Under the pieces are notes generated by a model that saw only the letters and a program-made list of their open reading frames with translations, had not been told where the DNA came from and ran no database searches. A stretch of DNA of 64,000 bases, from positions 62,001-126,000 of the forward strand of contig JBLNCA010000037.1 of the NCBI GenBank assembly GCA_050260375.1. The letters are read 5' to 3'. Position 1 is the first letter of the stretch. The number at the start of each line of letters is the position of its first letter. The position numbers were made by a program, and so were the translations under genes. Positions 24,752-33,578 of the stretch are shown here, in pieces. This DNA comes from DTFZ01 sp050260375 (lineage in GTDB: Bacteria; Bacillota; Clostridia; Christensenellales; SZUA-584).

Positions 24752-26548
24752 TTAATCGAAATCCACAGGTATTTCGTTCTTCACGTAACGCTGGTTGGCA
24801 GAGGTCTTTTTGGGAGAATCGCCGTAATTCACGCGCCAGAAATACTTCCAGTTATTACTGATGCCCAATTGGCTGCATATCGACTGCACATCGGTCTGCA
24901 GCTCGGCGAGTATGCTCATAAATTCGTTATACGACGCTCTCGCCGCTCCCGACGTCTTCCAATTCTTTATCCTGGAATACTCGCTTTCCGTTTTGTTATA
25001 CAGGTTCCAGATGTCTCCGCCGGTGGGATATTTCCTGTAACCTTCGCTAGATACCGGAGGAGGCGCGGGCTGCGTAGGATCTTCGGGGATTACCGGGTCG
25101 GGGTAAGGGGGAAGCGCCGCGTCCTGATCGAGTATGGATTTGACCTTGTCGAGCAAAGGCCTTGCCTTTTTGGTGGTAACTTCTATTTGCATCTTCTCCC
25201 AAAGTCCCAATGCGGATCTTAAGGAATAATTGCTGTAGGACGGCACCTTTATGTTGTACTTTGCTTCCAGCGCCGCCACGTCCGCTTCGTTTGATATATC
25301 ATACCCGTATACTTCTTTTATTATCTGCACGCGCTTTTTCTGGTCCGTTACAACAAAGTTCCAGTTGAATAGCTTGCCGACCGTCGGGCCGTCCATAGAA
25401 TACAGATTAATCTTGCTGGTGTCGGCGATAGCCGCATACGCCGCGAGCGCGGCTGTGCTGGCAAGGTCAACATTCGTCCTGAGGTTTCCGGTAAACGCCT
25501 CGAGTATATCGGGTATTTTTACAATAAGCCCCGAGTCTTTGAGCTTTTGCAGTATTGCGACCAGCATGTTCTTCTGGCGGTTAATGCGGTTAAGGTCTCC
25601 CGAATCCTCCATGTTTTTTCTCGCCCGCAGATAATCAAGCACCGCCTGCCCGTTCATGTACTGCATACCCGCCTTATATGAGCGGCCCTGCATTTTAAAA
25701 TCTACGTCTACGTTGAAATCCAGCCCGCCTATTGCGTCCACGAGGCCTTTTACGGCTGCCATGTCAACAGCGTAGTAATACTCGACAGGTATGTTGCCTA
25801 TCATCCACGACGCTGCTTCGCATACCTTTTTGCAGCCTCCCTCGGGGTTGTCCTTCCAGCCCCCGCCGCAGTCCATCGCAGCGTTAAGCTTGTATATTCC
25901 CTTGACGCCCGGGATTTGGGCGTACGTGTCGCGCGGCAGGGAAATAAGGTTTATACTGCCGGTCTGCTTGTTTATCGCGAGTACTATCATTACGTCCGAA
26001 TGGAACGCCTGCTTGCCCCCCTGGCGGATCCATTCCTCCGTATCGCGGTCGGGGGAATAATCCACGCCTATAAGCAGTATATTGACCGTCTGCTCAAGTA
26101 TGGTTGGGTCGCTCTTTGCAATCAGCTCGCCAAGCGGGTCAAGCGTAGGCGTCGGCGCGGCGGTTGCGGCAACGTCCGCAGGCTGCGAAGCGGCGGGCGA
26201 TGGTAAATGCGATACCTGCTCGGCAACCGTTTTAAACCTGCTCATAGGGTCAATAAACATCGACGCCAAAAATACGCCTAAGCCCAGCGCCACGGCGCCC
26301 AATACGCTTGCCGCGGATACGATTATCTTTTTCTTTAAACTCCAGGGCTTTTTTAGCTTAAGCTTGAACTTGCCGCCGCCCGGCTCGGACGCCTGTGCTT
26401 TTTGCTGCGTTTCGTCCCCGGACGCGGCGTCATTTTCGCCGCTTGAAGAAACCTCGGGCCGGGAGGCCTCGTCCGCGGCAATAACAGCGCCCTTGATTTC
26501 GTCCTTAATATCTTTATCCCTGCCGAATTTTTTAAACCATTTTTTCAT
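24752..26548 (-). CDS. LytR-CpsA-Psr (LCP) family protein, paralogue 1
   Basis: LCP proteins attach wall teichoic acids or other glycopolymers to peptidoglycan from lipid carriers outside the membrane. Seen: 598 residues; a charged cytosolic N-terminus of about 70 residues; one membrane helix near 77-100 (KKIIVSAASVLGAVALGLGV); the LCP domain with NILLIGVDYSPDRD, SDVMIVLAINK, LISLPRDTYAQIPGV, KLNAAMDCGG and the R..R...D..R..RQ pattern (YLRARKNMEDSGDLNRINRQ); then a Pro-rich linker and a C-terminal domain ending YVKNEIPVDFD that I do not recognise. It is one of three tandem paralogues, each with this extra domain. Transcribed leftwards; GGGAG before the ATG. Confidence 0.9.
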   Translation of the reverse strand: MKKWFKKFGRDKDIKDEIKGAVIAADEASRPEVSSSGENDAASGDETQQKAQASEPGGGKFKLKLKKPWSLKKKIIVSAASVLGAVALGLGVFLASMFIDPMSRFKTVAEQVSHLPSPAASQPADVAATAAPTPTLDPLGELIAKSDPTILEQTVNILLIGVDYSPDRDTEEWIRQGGKQAFHSDVMIVLAINKQTGSINLISLPRDTYAQIPGVKGIYKLNAAMDCGGGWKDNPEGGCKKVCEAASWMIGNIPVEYYYAVDMAAVKGLVDAIGGLDFNVDVDFKMQGRSYKAGMQYMNGQAVLDYLRARKNMEDSGDLNRINRQKNMLVAILQKLKDSGLIVKIPDILEAFTGNLRTNVDLASTAALAAYAAIADTSKINLYSMDGPTVGKLFNWNFVVTDQKKRVQIIKEVYGYDISNEADVAALEAKYNIKVPSYSNYSLRSALGLWEKMQIEVTTKKARPLLDKVKSILDQDAALPPYPDPVIPEDPTQPAPPPVSSEGYRKYPTGGDIWNLYNKTESEYSRIKNWKTSGAARASYNEFMSILAELQTDVQSICSQLGISNNWKYFWRVNYGDSPKKTSANQRYVKNEIPVDFD

Positions 26549-26672
26549 ATGCTATACTCCCGGAATTTATGAATATAGTATATTACTTTAGACTGTAAAA
26601 ATGAATAACAGACTACAAAATATAATAAAAATTTACAAAGAAATTACATGTGACATATAAAAAATAGTACGC

Positions 26673-26701
26673 AAAAAACGCCCCTCTGTAAGTAAGGGGC
26701 G
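26673..26701 (-). terminator. Terminator of the second LCP gene
   Basis: On the minus strand CGCCCCT, loop, AGGGGCG followed by six T (26678-26673). Confidence 0.75.
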
Positions 26702-26719
26702 CTAAGCTGTTTTTAATAC

Positions 26720-26753
26720 GGGGTCCCCGACAAGACGTGAGGCTTGGCGGGGT
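26720..26753 (+). repeat. Single unit of the 42-bp palindromic repeat
   Basis: GGGGTCCCC core with hairpin arms CAAG/CTTG and closing GGGGTGTAAAT. It abuts the stop codon of LCP paralogue 2. Confidence 0.8.
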
Positions 26754-26758
26754 GTAAA

Positions 26759-28540
26759 TCAATTGAAGTCTACGGGTATTTCGTTTTTCACGTAATGCTG
26801 GTTGACCTTTGATTTGGTTGGGTGATCGCCGTAATCCACAACCCAATATGTGGACCACTTGGGCGAAGCTACCGAAAGCGCTGTGCAAAGAGACTGTACG
26901 TCGGATTGCAGCTGCGTTATAACAGCCTGAAAGTTTTTATCTGACGACTTGGTGGCGCCCGAAGTATTCCAGTTTACTATCTGCGAGTACCCGCTTTCCG
27001 CCCTGTTATAAAGCGCCCAAATGTCGCCGCCCGCGGGGTATTTTCTGTAGCCGTCGCTAGGCCCCGGAGCAGGCGCGGGCTGCGTCGGGTCTTCGGGAAT
27101 TACCGGGTCGGGGTAAGGGGGAAGAGCCGCGTCGGCGTCGAGTATGGACTTGACCTTGTCGAGCAACGGCCTTGCCTTTTCACTCGTCACTTCAATCTGC
27201 ATCTTTTCCCAAAGCCCGAGTGCGGACTTCATGGAATAATTCTTGTAAGACGGCACTTTTATGCCGTATTTCGCCTCCAGCGCCTTTACGTCTTCGCTGT
27301 TCGAAATATCGAAGCCGTACACGTCCTTGATTATCTGCGCGCGCTTATTTTGGTCGGTTATTACAAAGTTCCAGTTGAAAAGGCGATAGCAGTAAGGGCC
27401 GTCCATGGAGTAAAGCCTTATCTTGCCGGTATCGGCGGTGTACGCGTACGCCGCCAGCGCGCCCGTGCTCGCAAGATCGACGTTTGTCTGAAGGTTGCCG
27501 GTGAACGCGCCAAGTATATCGGGTATCTTGAATATCAGCCCCGTATCCTTGAGCTTTTGCAGTATCGCGATAAGCATATCCTTCTGGCGGTTGATGCGGT
27601 TAAGGTCTCCCGAATCATCCCCAAGGTCCTTGCGCACGCGAAGGTAATCGAGCACCGCCTGCCCGTTCATATGCTGCATGCCCGCTTTGTATGAGCGCCC
27701 CTGCATTTTAAAATCGACGTCTACATTAAAGTCCACGCCGCCGATTGCGTCGACAAGGCCCTTTACAGCCGACATATCCACCGCGTAATAGTACTCTATG
27801 GGTATGTTGCCTATCATCCACGAAGCCGCCTCGCAGACCTTTTTGCACCCTCCCTGCGGATTGTCCTTCCAGCCGCCGCCGCAATCCATCGCTGCGTTAA
27901 GCTTGTATATTCCCTCTACGCCGGGTATCTTTGCGTATGTGTCGCGTGGCAGTGAAATCAGGTTTACGCTGCCGGTCTCCTTGTTTATCGCAAGTATTAT
28001 CATTACGTCCGAATGGAAATACTTCTTGCCTCTCCAGTCGTCGCGCTCGGGCGCGTAATCGACGCCTATAAGCAGTATATTCACCGTCTGCTCAAGTATC
28101 GTAAAATCACTTTTGCTTATAAGCTCGCCGTAAGGGTCGAGCGTCGGCGTCGGCGTCGCGGTACTATCCGGCTGTGAGGCGGAGGCGGAGGGAGCTTGAG
28201 TCACCTGCTTATCGACCGTCTCAAATCTGCCCATGGGGTCTATCAGTATGGACGCCAAAAACACTCCGACGCCCAGCAGCGCGGCGACCAGTACGCTTAT
28301 TACGGTTACGATTATCTTTTTCTTTAAGCTCCACGGCTTCTTTTTATCCGCCGACATCCATTTCTTTGAACCTGACGGCTTATCATCGTTAGGCAGCGTG
28401 TCGTCCTTTGAAGCTTGCGCCGGACTTTCTTCAAGACCGCATTCGGTTTTATCCGAAGAATCTTCCTCCGGACCGCTTTTTACGGATGCGGCGTCGCCCT
28501 CAAGGCTGTCTTTTTCAGGCTTTTTAAACCACTTTTTCAT
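26759..28540 (-). CDS. LytR-CpsA-Psr (LCP) family protein, paralogue 2
   Basis: Seen: 593 residues built like paralogue 1: acidic cytosolic N-terminus, one membrane helix (SLKKKIIVTVISVLVAALLG), LCP domain with NILLIGVDYAPERD, SDVMIILAINKETGS, LISLPRDTYAKIPGV, KLNAAMDCGGGW, RVRKDLGDDSGDLNRINRQ, then the Pro-rich linker and the same C-terminal domain ending YVKNEIPVDFN. It is most like paralogue 1, so the two look like a recent duplication; they even share long segments in the LCP core and the linker PEDPTQPAP. AGGAG lies 11 nt before the ATG. The repeat unit at its 3' end separates it from paralogue 1. Confidence 0.9.
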   Translation of the reverse strand: MKKWFKKPEKDSLEGDAASVKSGPEEDSSDKTECGLEESPAQASKDDTLPNDDKPSGSKKWMSADKKKPWSLKKKIIVTVISVLVAALLGVGVFLASILIDPMGRFETVDKQVTQAPSASASQPDSTATPTPTLDPYGELISKSDFTILEQTVNILLIGVDYAPERDDWRGKKYFHSDVMIILAINKETGSVNLISLPRDTYAKIPGVEGIYKLNAAMDCGGGWKDNPQGGCKKVCEAASWMIGNIPIEYYYAVDMSAVKGLVDAIGGVDFNVDVDFKMQGRSYKAGMQHMNGQAVLDYLRVRKDLGDDSGDLNRINRQKDMLIAILQKLKDTGLIFKIPDILGAFTGNLQTNVDLASTGALAAYAYTADTGKIRLYSMDGPYCYRLFNWNFVITDQNKRAQIIKDVYGFDISNSEDVKALEAKYGIKVPSYKNYSMKSALGLWEKMQIEVTSEKARPLLDKVKSILDADAALPPYPDPVIPEDPTQPAPAPGPSDGYRKYPAGGDIWALYNRAESGYSQIVNWNTSGATKSSDKNFQAVITQLQSDVQSLCTALSVASPKWSTYWVVDYGDHPTKSKVNQHYVKNEIPVDFN

Positions 28541-28635
28541 TTACAATGCTGCTCCTGTTATATTGTATAGATCTTTATGTCCATTACGATTAGACTTGTA
28601 AACTCCGCGATTTGTTCCATCGCAATGAAATTTAC

Positions 28636-28664
28636 GCCCCGTAAAGCTTTTGACTTTATGGGGC
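28636..28664 (-). repeat. Hairpin related to the palindromic repeat, after LCP paralogue 3
   Basis: GCCCCGTAAAG and CTTTATGGGGC pair (one G-T) around a 7-nt loop. It has the same arm type as the ATAAAG units of the repeat family but lacks the GGGGTCCCC core. It may end transcription of paralogue 3, though the T run is poor. Confidence 0.5.
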
Positions 28665-28708
28665 GTCGGTCAGATTGTCACAAACTGCATATTCAGATGT
28701 AAAGACGG

Positions 28709-30439
28709 CTACCTGAAATCTATGTAGACCTCGTTGCTGTACCACTTATCGCTCGGCTTTTCAAAATCCACATCCCAGAAGCTGCTCCATTTTGTGACCT
28801 TTGTAACGCCGAACATATCGTTAAGCGTCTGTATGTTTATTTTAAGCTGCTCGTTATTCGCGTGCAGCGCGGTCCAGTTTGCCTCCGAGGTATCGTCGAA
28901 GTTCCAGCCGGAAATCTGCGCATACAAGCTTTCCGAGCTTAAGTATATGTTCCACACCTCACCGTCGGCGGGGTATTTCCTGTAACCGTCGCTGGGCACG
29001 GGGGTAGGCGAAGGCAAAGTAGGATCGACCGGAACGTTGGGGTCCACGGGCGCCGGGGTAGGATACGGGGGAAGCTGCGCGTCGGTGTCGAGCAACGCCT
29101 TTACCTGATCGAGTATAGGCCTCGATTTTTCCAGTATCACGTCGGCTTCCATATGCTCGCCGAGCATTGCGCCAGAGTTGTAGGACAATTCGTTATATTG
29201 ATGCACATCGAAAAGCTTTGCCATCTCTTCGCCGTATATCTGCTTAATAAGATTTACGCGAGCCTTCTGGTCGGTAAACACGAAATTCCAGCTGAGCACG
29301 TTTGCCGACCTGCCCGACATCGAATGCATTTTTATGTTCGCGCTGTCTATATTATACGCGTACGCCGCGAACCCGGCCGTCTGTGCGAGAGGCACGTTTG
29401 TTTTGACCTTGTCGCCAACCGCTTTGAATATGTCGGGTATGGTATTTATCAAGCCTGTGTTTTTAAGCTTATCGAATATGGCAAGCAGCATTTTACGCTG
29501 GCGCTGTACGCGATGGAGGTCTCCCGTCTGGCCTTTGGGTTCGAAAATATCCGTCGGCTTGCGCACGCGCAGGTAATCGAGCACCGCCTGCCCGTCCATA
29601 TGCTGCATTCCCATCTCATAACGGCGGCCGACCATTTTGAACGATATATCGCAGTCATAATCCACGCCGCCGATAGCGTCAACAAGCTCCTTTACCGCCG
29701 TCATATCGACCGCATAATAATACTTGACGGGAATGCCGCCTAGCATATACGATGCGGCTTCGCACACCTTTTCAAACCCGGACGCATTGGGCCAGCTGCC
29801 TCCCAAGTCTATCGAAGCGTTAAGCTTATATATGCCTTTAAAGCCGGGTATGTGGGCGTAAGTGTCCCGCGGCAGCGATATAAGGTTGACTTCGTTCGTA
29901 TTGGTGTTTATAGCAAGCACTATCATAACGTCCGAATGGTATGCCTGCTTGCCTCCCTGCTTGGCCCATTCTTCGGTATCGCGCTCCGGCGAATGGTCAA
30001 CGCCTATCAGCATTACGTTGACTATGTCTTCGAGCATCGAAAAATCGCTCATGTTCAAAAGCTTTTCATACGGGCTCAATGTTGCCGTAGGGGTAGGAAC
30101 GACCTTGCCGTCGGAAATCTGCGGCGTCGCCGCGTTTGACGGGGGAGGAGTGATCTGCTCTATGACGGATTCAAACCCGCCCAAAGGGTCCGCCAATATG
30201 GATATTATGTATACCCCGAGGCCTAATAGCGCCGCGCAAAGCACGCTTACGCAAGTTACGATGATTTTCTTCTTAACGCTCCAGGGCTTTTTTTTGTCAA
30301 TAGTCATCCACTTTTTGGACTTGACCTCGTTCCCGCTGCTGCGAGGCCCGGAGGATGATGCATGTCCCCTTTCATCGGACCCCAAAAGGCCGTAAGGGTC
30401 GTTGTTTTTCCCGCCGGGCCTGTTGTATCTTTTGTCCAT
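28709..30439 (-). CDS. LytR-CpsA-Psr (LCP) family protein, paralogue 3
   Basis: Seen: 576 residues; cytosolic N-terminus rich in Gly/Ser/Arg; one membrane helix (KKIIVTCVSVLCAALLGLGV); LCP domain with NVMLIGVDHSPERD, SDVMIVLAINTNTNE, LISLPRDTYAHIPGF, KLNASIDLGGSW, a longer YLRVRKPTDIFEPKG segment and RVQRQ; Pro-rich linker; C-terminal domain ending YSNEVYIDFR. It is the most divergent of the three and the first in transcription order. The start is taken as ATG at 30439, 7 nt after AGGGG; a GTG two codons upstream sits too close to that site. Confidence 0.9.
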   Translation of the reverse strand: MDKRYNRPGGKNNDPYGLLGSDERGHASSSGPRSSGNEVKSKKWMTIDKKKPWSVKKKIIVTCVSVLCAALLGLGVYIISILADPLGGFESVIEQITPPPSNAATPQISDGKVVPTPTATLSPYEKLLNMSDFSMLEDIVNVMLIGVDHSPERDTEEWAKQGGKQAYHSDVMIVLAINTNTNEVNLISLPRDTYAHIPGFKGIYKLNASIDLGGSWPNASGFEKVCEAASYMLGGIPVKYYYAVDMTAVKELVDAIGGVDYDCDISFKMVGRRYEMGMQHMDGQAVLDYLRVRKPTDIFEPKGQTGDLHRVQRQRKMLLAIFDKLKNTGLINTIPDIFKAVGDKVKTNVPLAQTAGFAAYAYNIDSANIKMHSMSGRSANVLSWNFVFTDQKARVNLIKQIYGEEMAKLFDVHQYNELSYNSGAMLGEHMEADVILEKSRPILDQVKALLDTDAQLPPYPTPAPVDPNVPVDPTLPSPTPVPSDGYRKYPADGEVWNIYLSSESLYAQISGWNFDDTSEANWTALHANNEQLKINIQTLNDMFGVTKVTKWSSFWDVDFEKPSDKWYSNEVYIDFR

Positions 30440-30620
30440 TGCCACACCCCTAAAAATAATACGCAGATTTATATCCTGTCTCTATATGATATAATATTAA
30501 AAGGATTACAGTATATAAGCATATTTTTCCTCAATTATAATTAGCATAACATAAACCTGCACGCAAGTAAAATTAAAAAAGTTTACAAAAGTATAATTAA
30601 TAGTTAAGCGTATATTAATA

Positions 30621-30697
30621 CGGAATCCACGGTAAACCGTCAGGCTTGGCGGGGTGTAAATACGGGGTCCCCGGCAAACCGTCAGGTTTGATGGGGT
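30621..30697 (+). repeat. Two units of the 42-bp palindromic repeat
   Basis: Units start at 30621 (degenerate core GGAATCCAC) and 30663 (GGGGTCCCC), 42 bp apart, with arms CAAAC/GTTTG in the second. They lie between LCP paralogue 3 and the NlpC/P60 promoter. Confidence 0.8.
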
Positions 30698-30726
30698 GTT
30701 TGCCATATTAATCCAGAGGCATTAAG

Positions 30727-30756
30727 TTGCCTTAAGTGCCTTTTGCGTGATATAAT
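30727..30756 (+). promoter_or_regulatory. Promoter of the NlpC/P60 leader
   Basis: TTGCCT (30727-30732), 18 nt, TATAAT (30751-30756). Implies a 5' leader of about 310 nt. Confidence 0.55.
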
Positions 30757-30769
30757 TTTAAAAACAAGT

Positions 30770-30900
30770 CTGTTACGCTGTCGGCATAGTTAAGGTGGTT
30801 CGGTGCTCCAAAATCCGGTATTGGGGCGAAGATTCGTCAAGCCGTTAAAGACAGTTGCTCTTAAGGCTTAACGAGCTTCAAATCATGGTTCAAAAAACGG
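30770..30900 (+). ncRNA. Structured 5' leader of the NlpC/P60 gene, unassigned
   Basis: Helices seen: GCTCCAA (30805-30811) with TTGGGGC (30821-30827); AAGCCGTTAA (30839-30848) with TTAACGAGCTT (30868-30878, one bulge); CTGTC (30778-30782) with GACAG (30850-30854), which would be a long-range or pseudoknot pair. The TTGGGGCGAA segment recalls c-di-AMP (ydaO) switches, which often precede wall hydrolase genes, but the rest does not fit that consensus. Treated as a candidate cis-acting RNA. Confidence 0.4.
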
Positions 30901-30922
30901 GATTGCTTTTAGGGTGCTTATA

Positions 30923-30998
30923 CGGGGTCCCCAAAAAGTCGTGAGGCTTTTTGGGGTGTGTATACGGGGTCCCCAGCAAGCCGTGAGGCTTGATGGGG
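30923..30998 (+). repeat. Two units of the 42-bp palindromic repeat within the NlpC/P60 leader
   Basis: Units start at 30923 (arms CCCCAAAAAG/CTTTTTGGGG) and 30965 (AGCAAG/CTTGAT). They would be transcribed as part of the leader and form two strong hairpins 73-148 nt before the start codon. Confidence 0.85.
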
Positions 30999-31070
30999 TG
31001 GTAATTCCGAAAGCGTCTTAAGTTTTTTGACAATTGATAACCGGACAAAAAAATCAGTACGAGGGTTCCG

Positions 31071-32177
31071 ATGGCAGTTTCCAGGAAAAGAAAAAAGATA
31101 AGCGCAACCAGAAGATTGATAATATTGATTGTAAAACGCCTGATGCTTGTTAAACGCCGCTCATGGATAATAATATTCAGCGCGGCGGCGATAGCCGCAG
31201 CAGCGATAATACTTGTTTCGGTACTGGGCCCGGCGCAGCCTGTGCGCCAGGCAAGCACGCTTGACATGCCTGCCCAAACGCTGGCGCCTACGCCGACTCC
31301 TACTCCCATACCCACTACTACGCCTACGCCCGACCTGACGCTTAAGCGCGGCGACGAGAACGAGCGCGTGCAGCAACTGCAGCAGCGCCTTATGGACCTT
31401 GGGTACTTCGACCAGGATGAAACGACGCAGCTCTTCGGCCCGTATACCGAGAGCGCCGTTAAGCTTTTCCAGCGCCAGCACGGGCTTGAGCAGACGGGCG
31501 TGGCGGATCAGGAGACTCTCAACTGGATAAACTCGGCCGACGCGAAAAAGTATACGCTTCTTGAAGGCACAAGAGGCGACGACGTAAACAATCTGCAAAG
31601 AAAGCTTATTGAATTAGGATACATAAAGAAAGAGACAGGCTACTACGGAACGGAGACCGTTGAAGCCATAAAGGCGTTCCAGAAGCGCAACGGGCTTGCG
31701 CAGGACGGCAAGGCAGGCGAGCATACGCTCGATGTGATATATTCGCCTGACGCTAAGCCAAGTCCGGAGAAAGTTCAGGAACAGCGCAGAAAAGCAAACA
31801 TCAACGAAATGCTTGAGGCGGCTGAAAAGCAGCTTGGAGACCCATACGTTTCGGGAAAAGAAGGGCCGAATTCGTTTGACTGCTCGGGCCTCGTGCATTA
31901 CTGCTTAAAGCAGGCGGGCTCCAACCGCGGCAGATATAACGCGCAAGGGTACGCGAACGTTACCGAGTGGAAGAAGATAGAATCGATGAGCGATCTCCAG
32001 AAAGGCGATTTGATGTTCTTCTGGAGCGATTCCAAGCACAAGATAGGGCATGTCGCAATATATATCGGAAAAGGCATGGTGATAGACGCGTCCTCGTCCA
32101 ACGGAAAGGTAGTAAAGCGCTCCTGCACCACACCGTGGTTTAAGAAATACTTCAGATACGCGAGGCGCCTCTGGTAA
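31071..32177 (+). CDS. NlpC/P60 cell-wall endopeptidase with two PG-binding domains
   Basis: Peptidoglycan hydrolase cutting within stem peptides. Seen: 368 residues; a basic N-terminus and one membrane/signal segment (about 34-54); a Thr-Pro repeat linker (APTPTPTPIPTTTPTP); two PG_binding_1 repeats (LKRGDENERVQQLQQRLMDL and LEGTRGDDVNNLQRKLIELG); then NlpC/P60 with the catalytic Cys in FDCSGLVHYC, the His in KIGHVAIYIG, and a DASSSNGKVV segment. The ATG follows GAGGG by 6 nt. It is preceded by a long structured leader containing two dispersed repeat units. A strong hairpin overlaps the stop codon (32173-32199) without a T run. Confidence 0.93.
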   Translation: MAVSRKRKKISATRRLIILIVKRLMLVKRRSWIIIFSAAAIAAAAIILVSVLGPAQPVRQASTLDMPAQTLAPTPTPTPIPTTTPTPDLTLKRGDENERVQQLQQRLMDLGYFDQDETTQLFGPYTESAVKLFQRQHGLEQTGVADQETLNWINSADAKKYTLLEGTRGDDVNNLQRKLIELGYIKKETGYYGTETVEAIKAFQKRNGLAQDGKAGEHTLDVIYSPDAKPSPEKVQEQRRKANINEMLEAAEKQLGDPYVSGKEGPNSFDCSGLVHYCLKQAGSNRGRYNAQGYANVTEWKKIESMSDLQKGDLMFFWSDSKHKIGHVAIYIGKGMVIDASSSNGKVVKRSCTTPWFKKYFRYARRLW

Positions 32178-32213
32178 TGCGGTCAAAGCCGCCATTACCC
32201 TAAGCAAAACAAT

Positions 32214-32263
32214 ATATTACAAAGCGGAACCGAATATTACAATAATATAATTAATAGTTACAA
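32214..32263 (+). promoter_or_regulatory. Three direct repeats (ATATTACAA type) before the PocR/AraC gene
   Basis: ATATTACAA at 32214-32222 and 32234-32242, and a related ATAGTTACAA at 32254-32263, repeat about every 20 bp, two helical turns. AraC-family proteins commonly bind such direct repeats. Autoregulation is inferred. Confidence 0.45.
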
Positions 32264-32289
32264 TAAAATATATCAGAGCGGGTGGTTTA

Positions 32290-33528
32290 TTGTATACCCT
32301 GTATGAATCGGCGTCAAAAGTTGCCGGTATTTACGAAAAAGCGTGCCAGGTAAGCTGCCGCGTAATAGATACGTCTCAGCCCGACGGCCTGCTTAAAAGA
32401 CAGCAGGACAGCTTTTGCAGCATATGCGCTAATGAGCAGGTTAAAAGAAACAGGGAGTTAAAGTGCGAGAACGTCCACCGGGACGGATTGTTTCAGGCGG
32501 AAAAGTGGGGCGGCAAATATGAGTACCTTTGTCCCGCGGGGCTCGCGTTTGTCTGCGCGCCGCTTGAAGACGCAGATCTGCTCTATGGGCTCCTTGCCGG
32601 GCCTTTTTTGATGGTCGATTTAAACGACTTTCTGGAGGAGGATCTTGAAAGGTTCTTTGCCGGGGAGACTCCGAAGAAGCTTTTGGCACAGGCAGGGGCG
32701 CTGCCTTACTTCTGCAGCGGAAGGGTTTCGTATCTTGCGGACATGCTGTCGATACTGGCCTCTTATGCCGCCCAGAAAGACAATATGCGGCTCCGCCTGA
32801 TAGAGCAGGTTGCCAGAAGCCAGAACGAAGCGTTCTATTCCGCAGGGGATATAGAGTATAAGCCGGATTCCTACCCTATAGGCCAGGAAAAGCTGCTGCA
32901 GGGTTATATCGCGCAGGGCAACAAAGCGGCTTCACAGCAGGTACTCAACGAGATACTGGGCCATATATTCTTCACCGCGGGGGGCAGCTTTGATTATATA
33001 AAAGCAAGGATAATAGAGCTGGTCGTGATACTTTCGAGAGCCGCGATAGAGGGCGGGGCGGACGTCTCCGAGATATTCGGGCTCAACAGCGATTATATAC
33101 GTCGCGTGCAGGATTTTAGGTCGCTCGACGAACTGAACCGTTGGCTTGCTAAGGTGCTTAACCGGTTCACGAACAGCGTATTCGACTTTTCAAAGACAAA
33201 ACACTCGGACCTTATAAAGAAGGTAGTTGCATATATACGCGGCAACTATATGAACAAGATTTCGCTTAACGATATATCCGCCCATGCGGGGGTGAGCGTT
33301 TCTTATCTTAGCAAGGTGTTTAAAGACGAGATGAACTGCAACATAAGCGCCTATATAAACCAGGTGCGCGTAGAAAACGCGAAGCTGTTCCTGCTGTCTC
33401 CGGGTATACCTTTGGCGGAAGTCGCTTATCTTTCGGGGTTTGAGGATCAGAGCTATTTTTCGAACGTGTTCAAAAAGGTTACGGGTATGACTCCCGGCAG
33501 ATACCGCGCAAAAAAGGGCATCGCATAA
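32290..33528 (+). CDS. PocR-domain AraC-family transcriptional regulator
   Basis: Seen: 412 residues; N-terminal PocR-type ligand-binding domain (about 1-170) with the Cys-containing FCSICANEQVKRNRELKC segment; a middle helical region; and a C-terminal AraC double helix-turn-helix (about 310-410) with ISLNDISAHAGVSVSYLSKVF and PLAEVAYLSGFEDQSYFSNVF. The start is TTG at 32290 with GGTGG just upstream; the next in-frame ATG would remove the PocR domain. Known: PocR of Salmonella senses propanediol, and related sensors control B12-dependent pathways. The corrinoid protein gene 50 bp downstream fits this. The ligand is probably a small alcohol or methylated compound (inference). Confidence 0.88.
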   Translation: MYTLYESASKVAGIYEKACQVSCRVIDTSQPDGLLKRQQDSFCSICANEQVKRNRELKCENVHRDGLFQAEKWGGKYEYLCPAGLAFVCAPLEDADLLYGLLAGPFLMVDLNDFLEEDLERFFAGETPKKLLAQAGALPYFCSGRVSYLADMLSILASYAAQKDNMRLRLIEQVARSQNEAFYSAGDIEYKPDSYPIGQEKLLQGYIAQGNKAASQQVLNEILGHIFFTAGGSFDYIKARIIELVVILSRAAIEGGADVSEIFGLNSDYIRRVQDFRSLDELNRWLAKVLNRFTNSVFDFSKTKHSDLIKKVVAYIRGNYMNKISLNDISAHAGVSVSYLSKVFKDEMNCNISAYINQVRVENAKLFLLSPGIPLAEVAYLSGFEDQSYFSNVFKKVTGMTPGRYRAKKGIA

Positions 33529-33578
33529 CTTGGGATTCAAAATTATCAATAATGAGAAACTACTTGGGAGGGAAGCAA

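Noticed and set aside
30757..30900. Firm assignment of the NlpC/P60 leader as a c-di-AMP riboswitch
   Set aside because: Only one block resembles the ydaO consensus; the GACAGCTAA...CTCGTAAGC block that is clear before dapB is missing.
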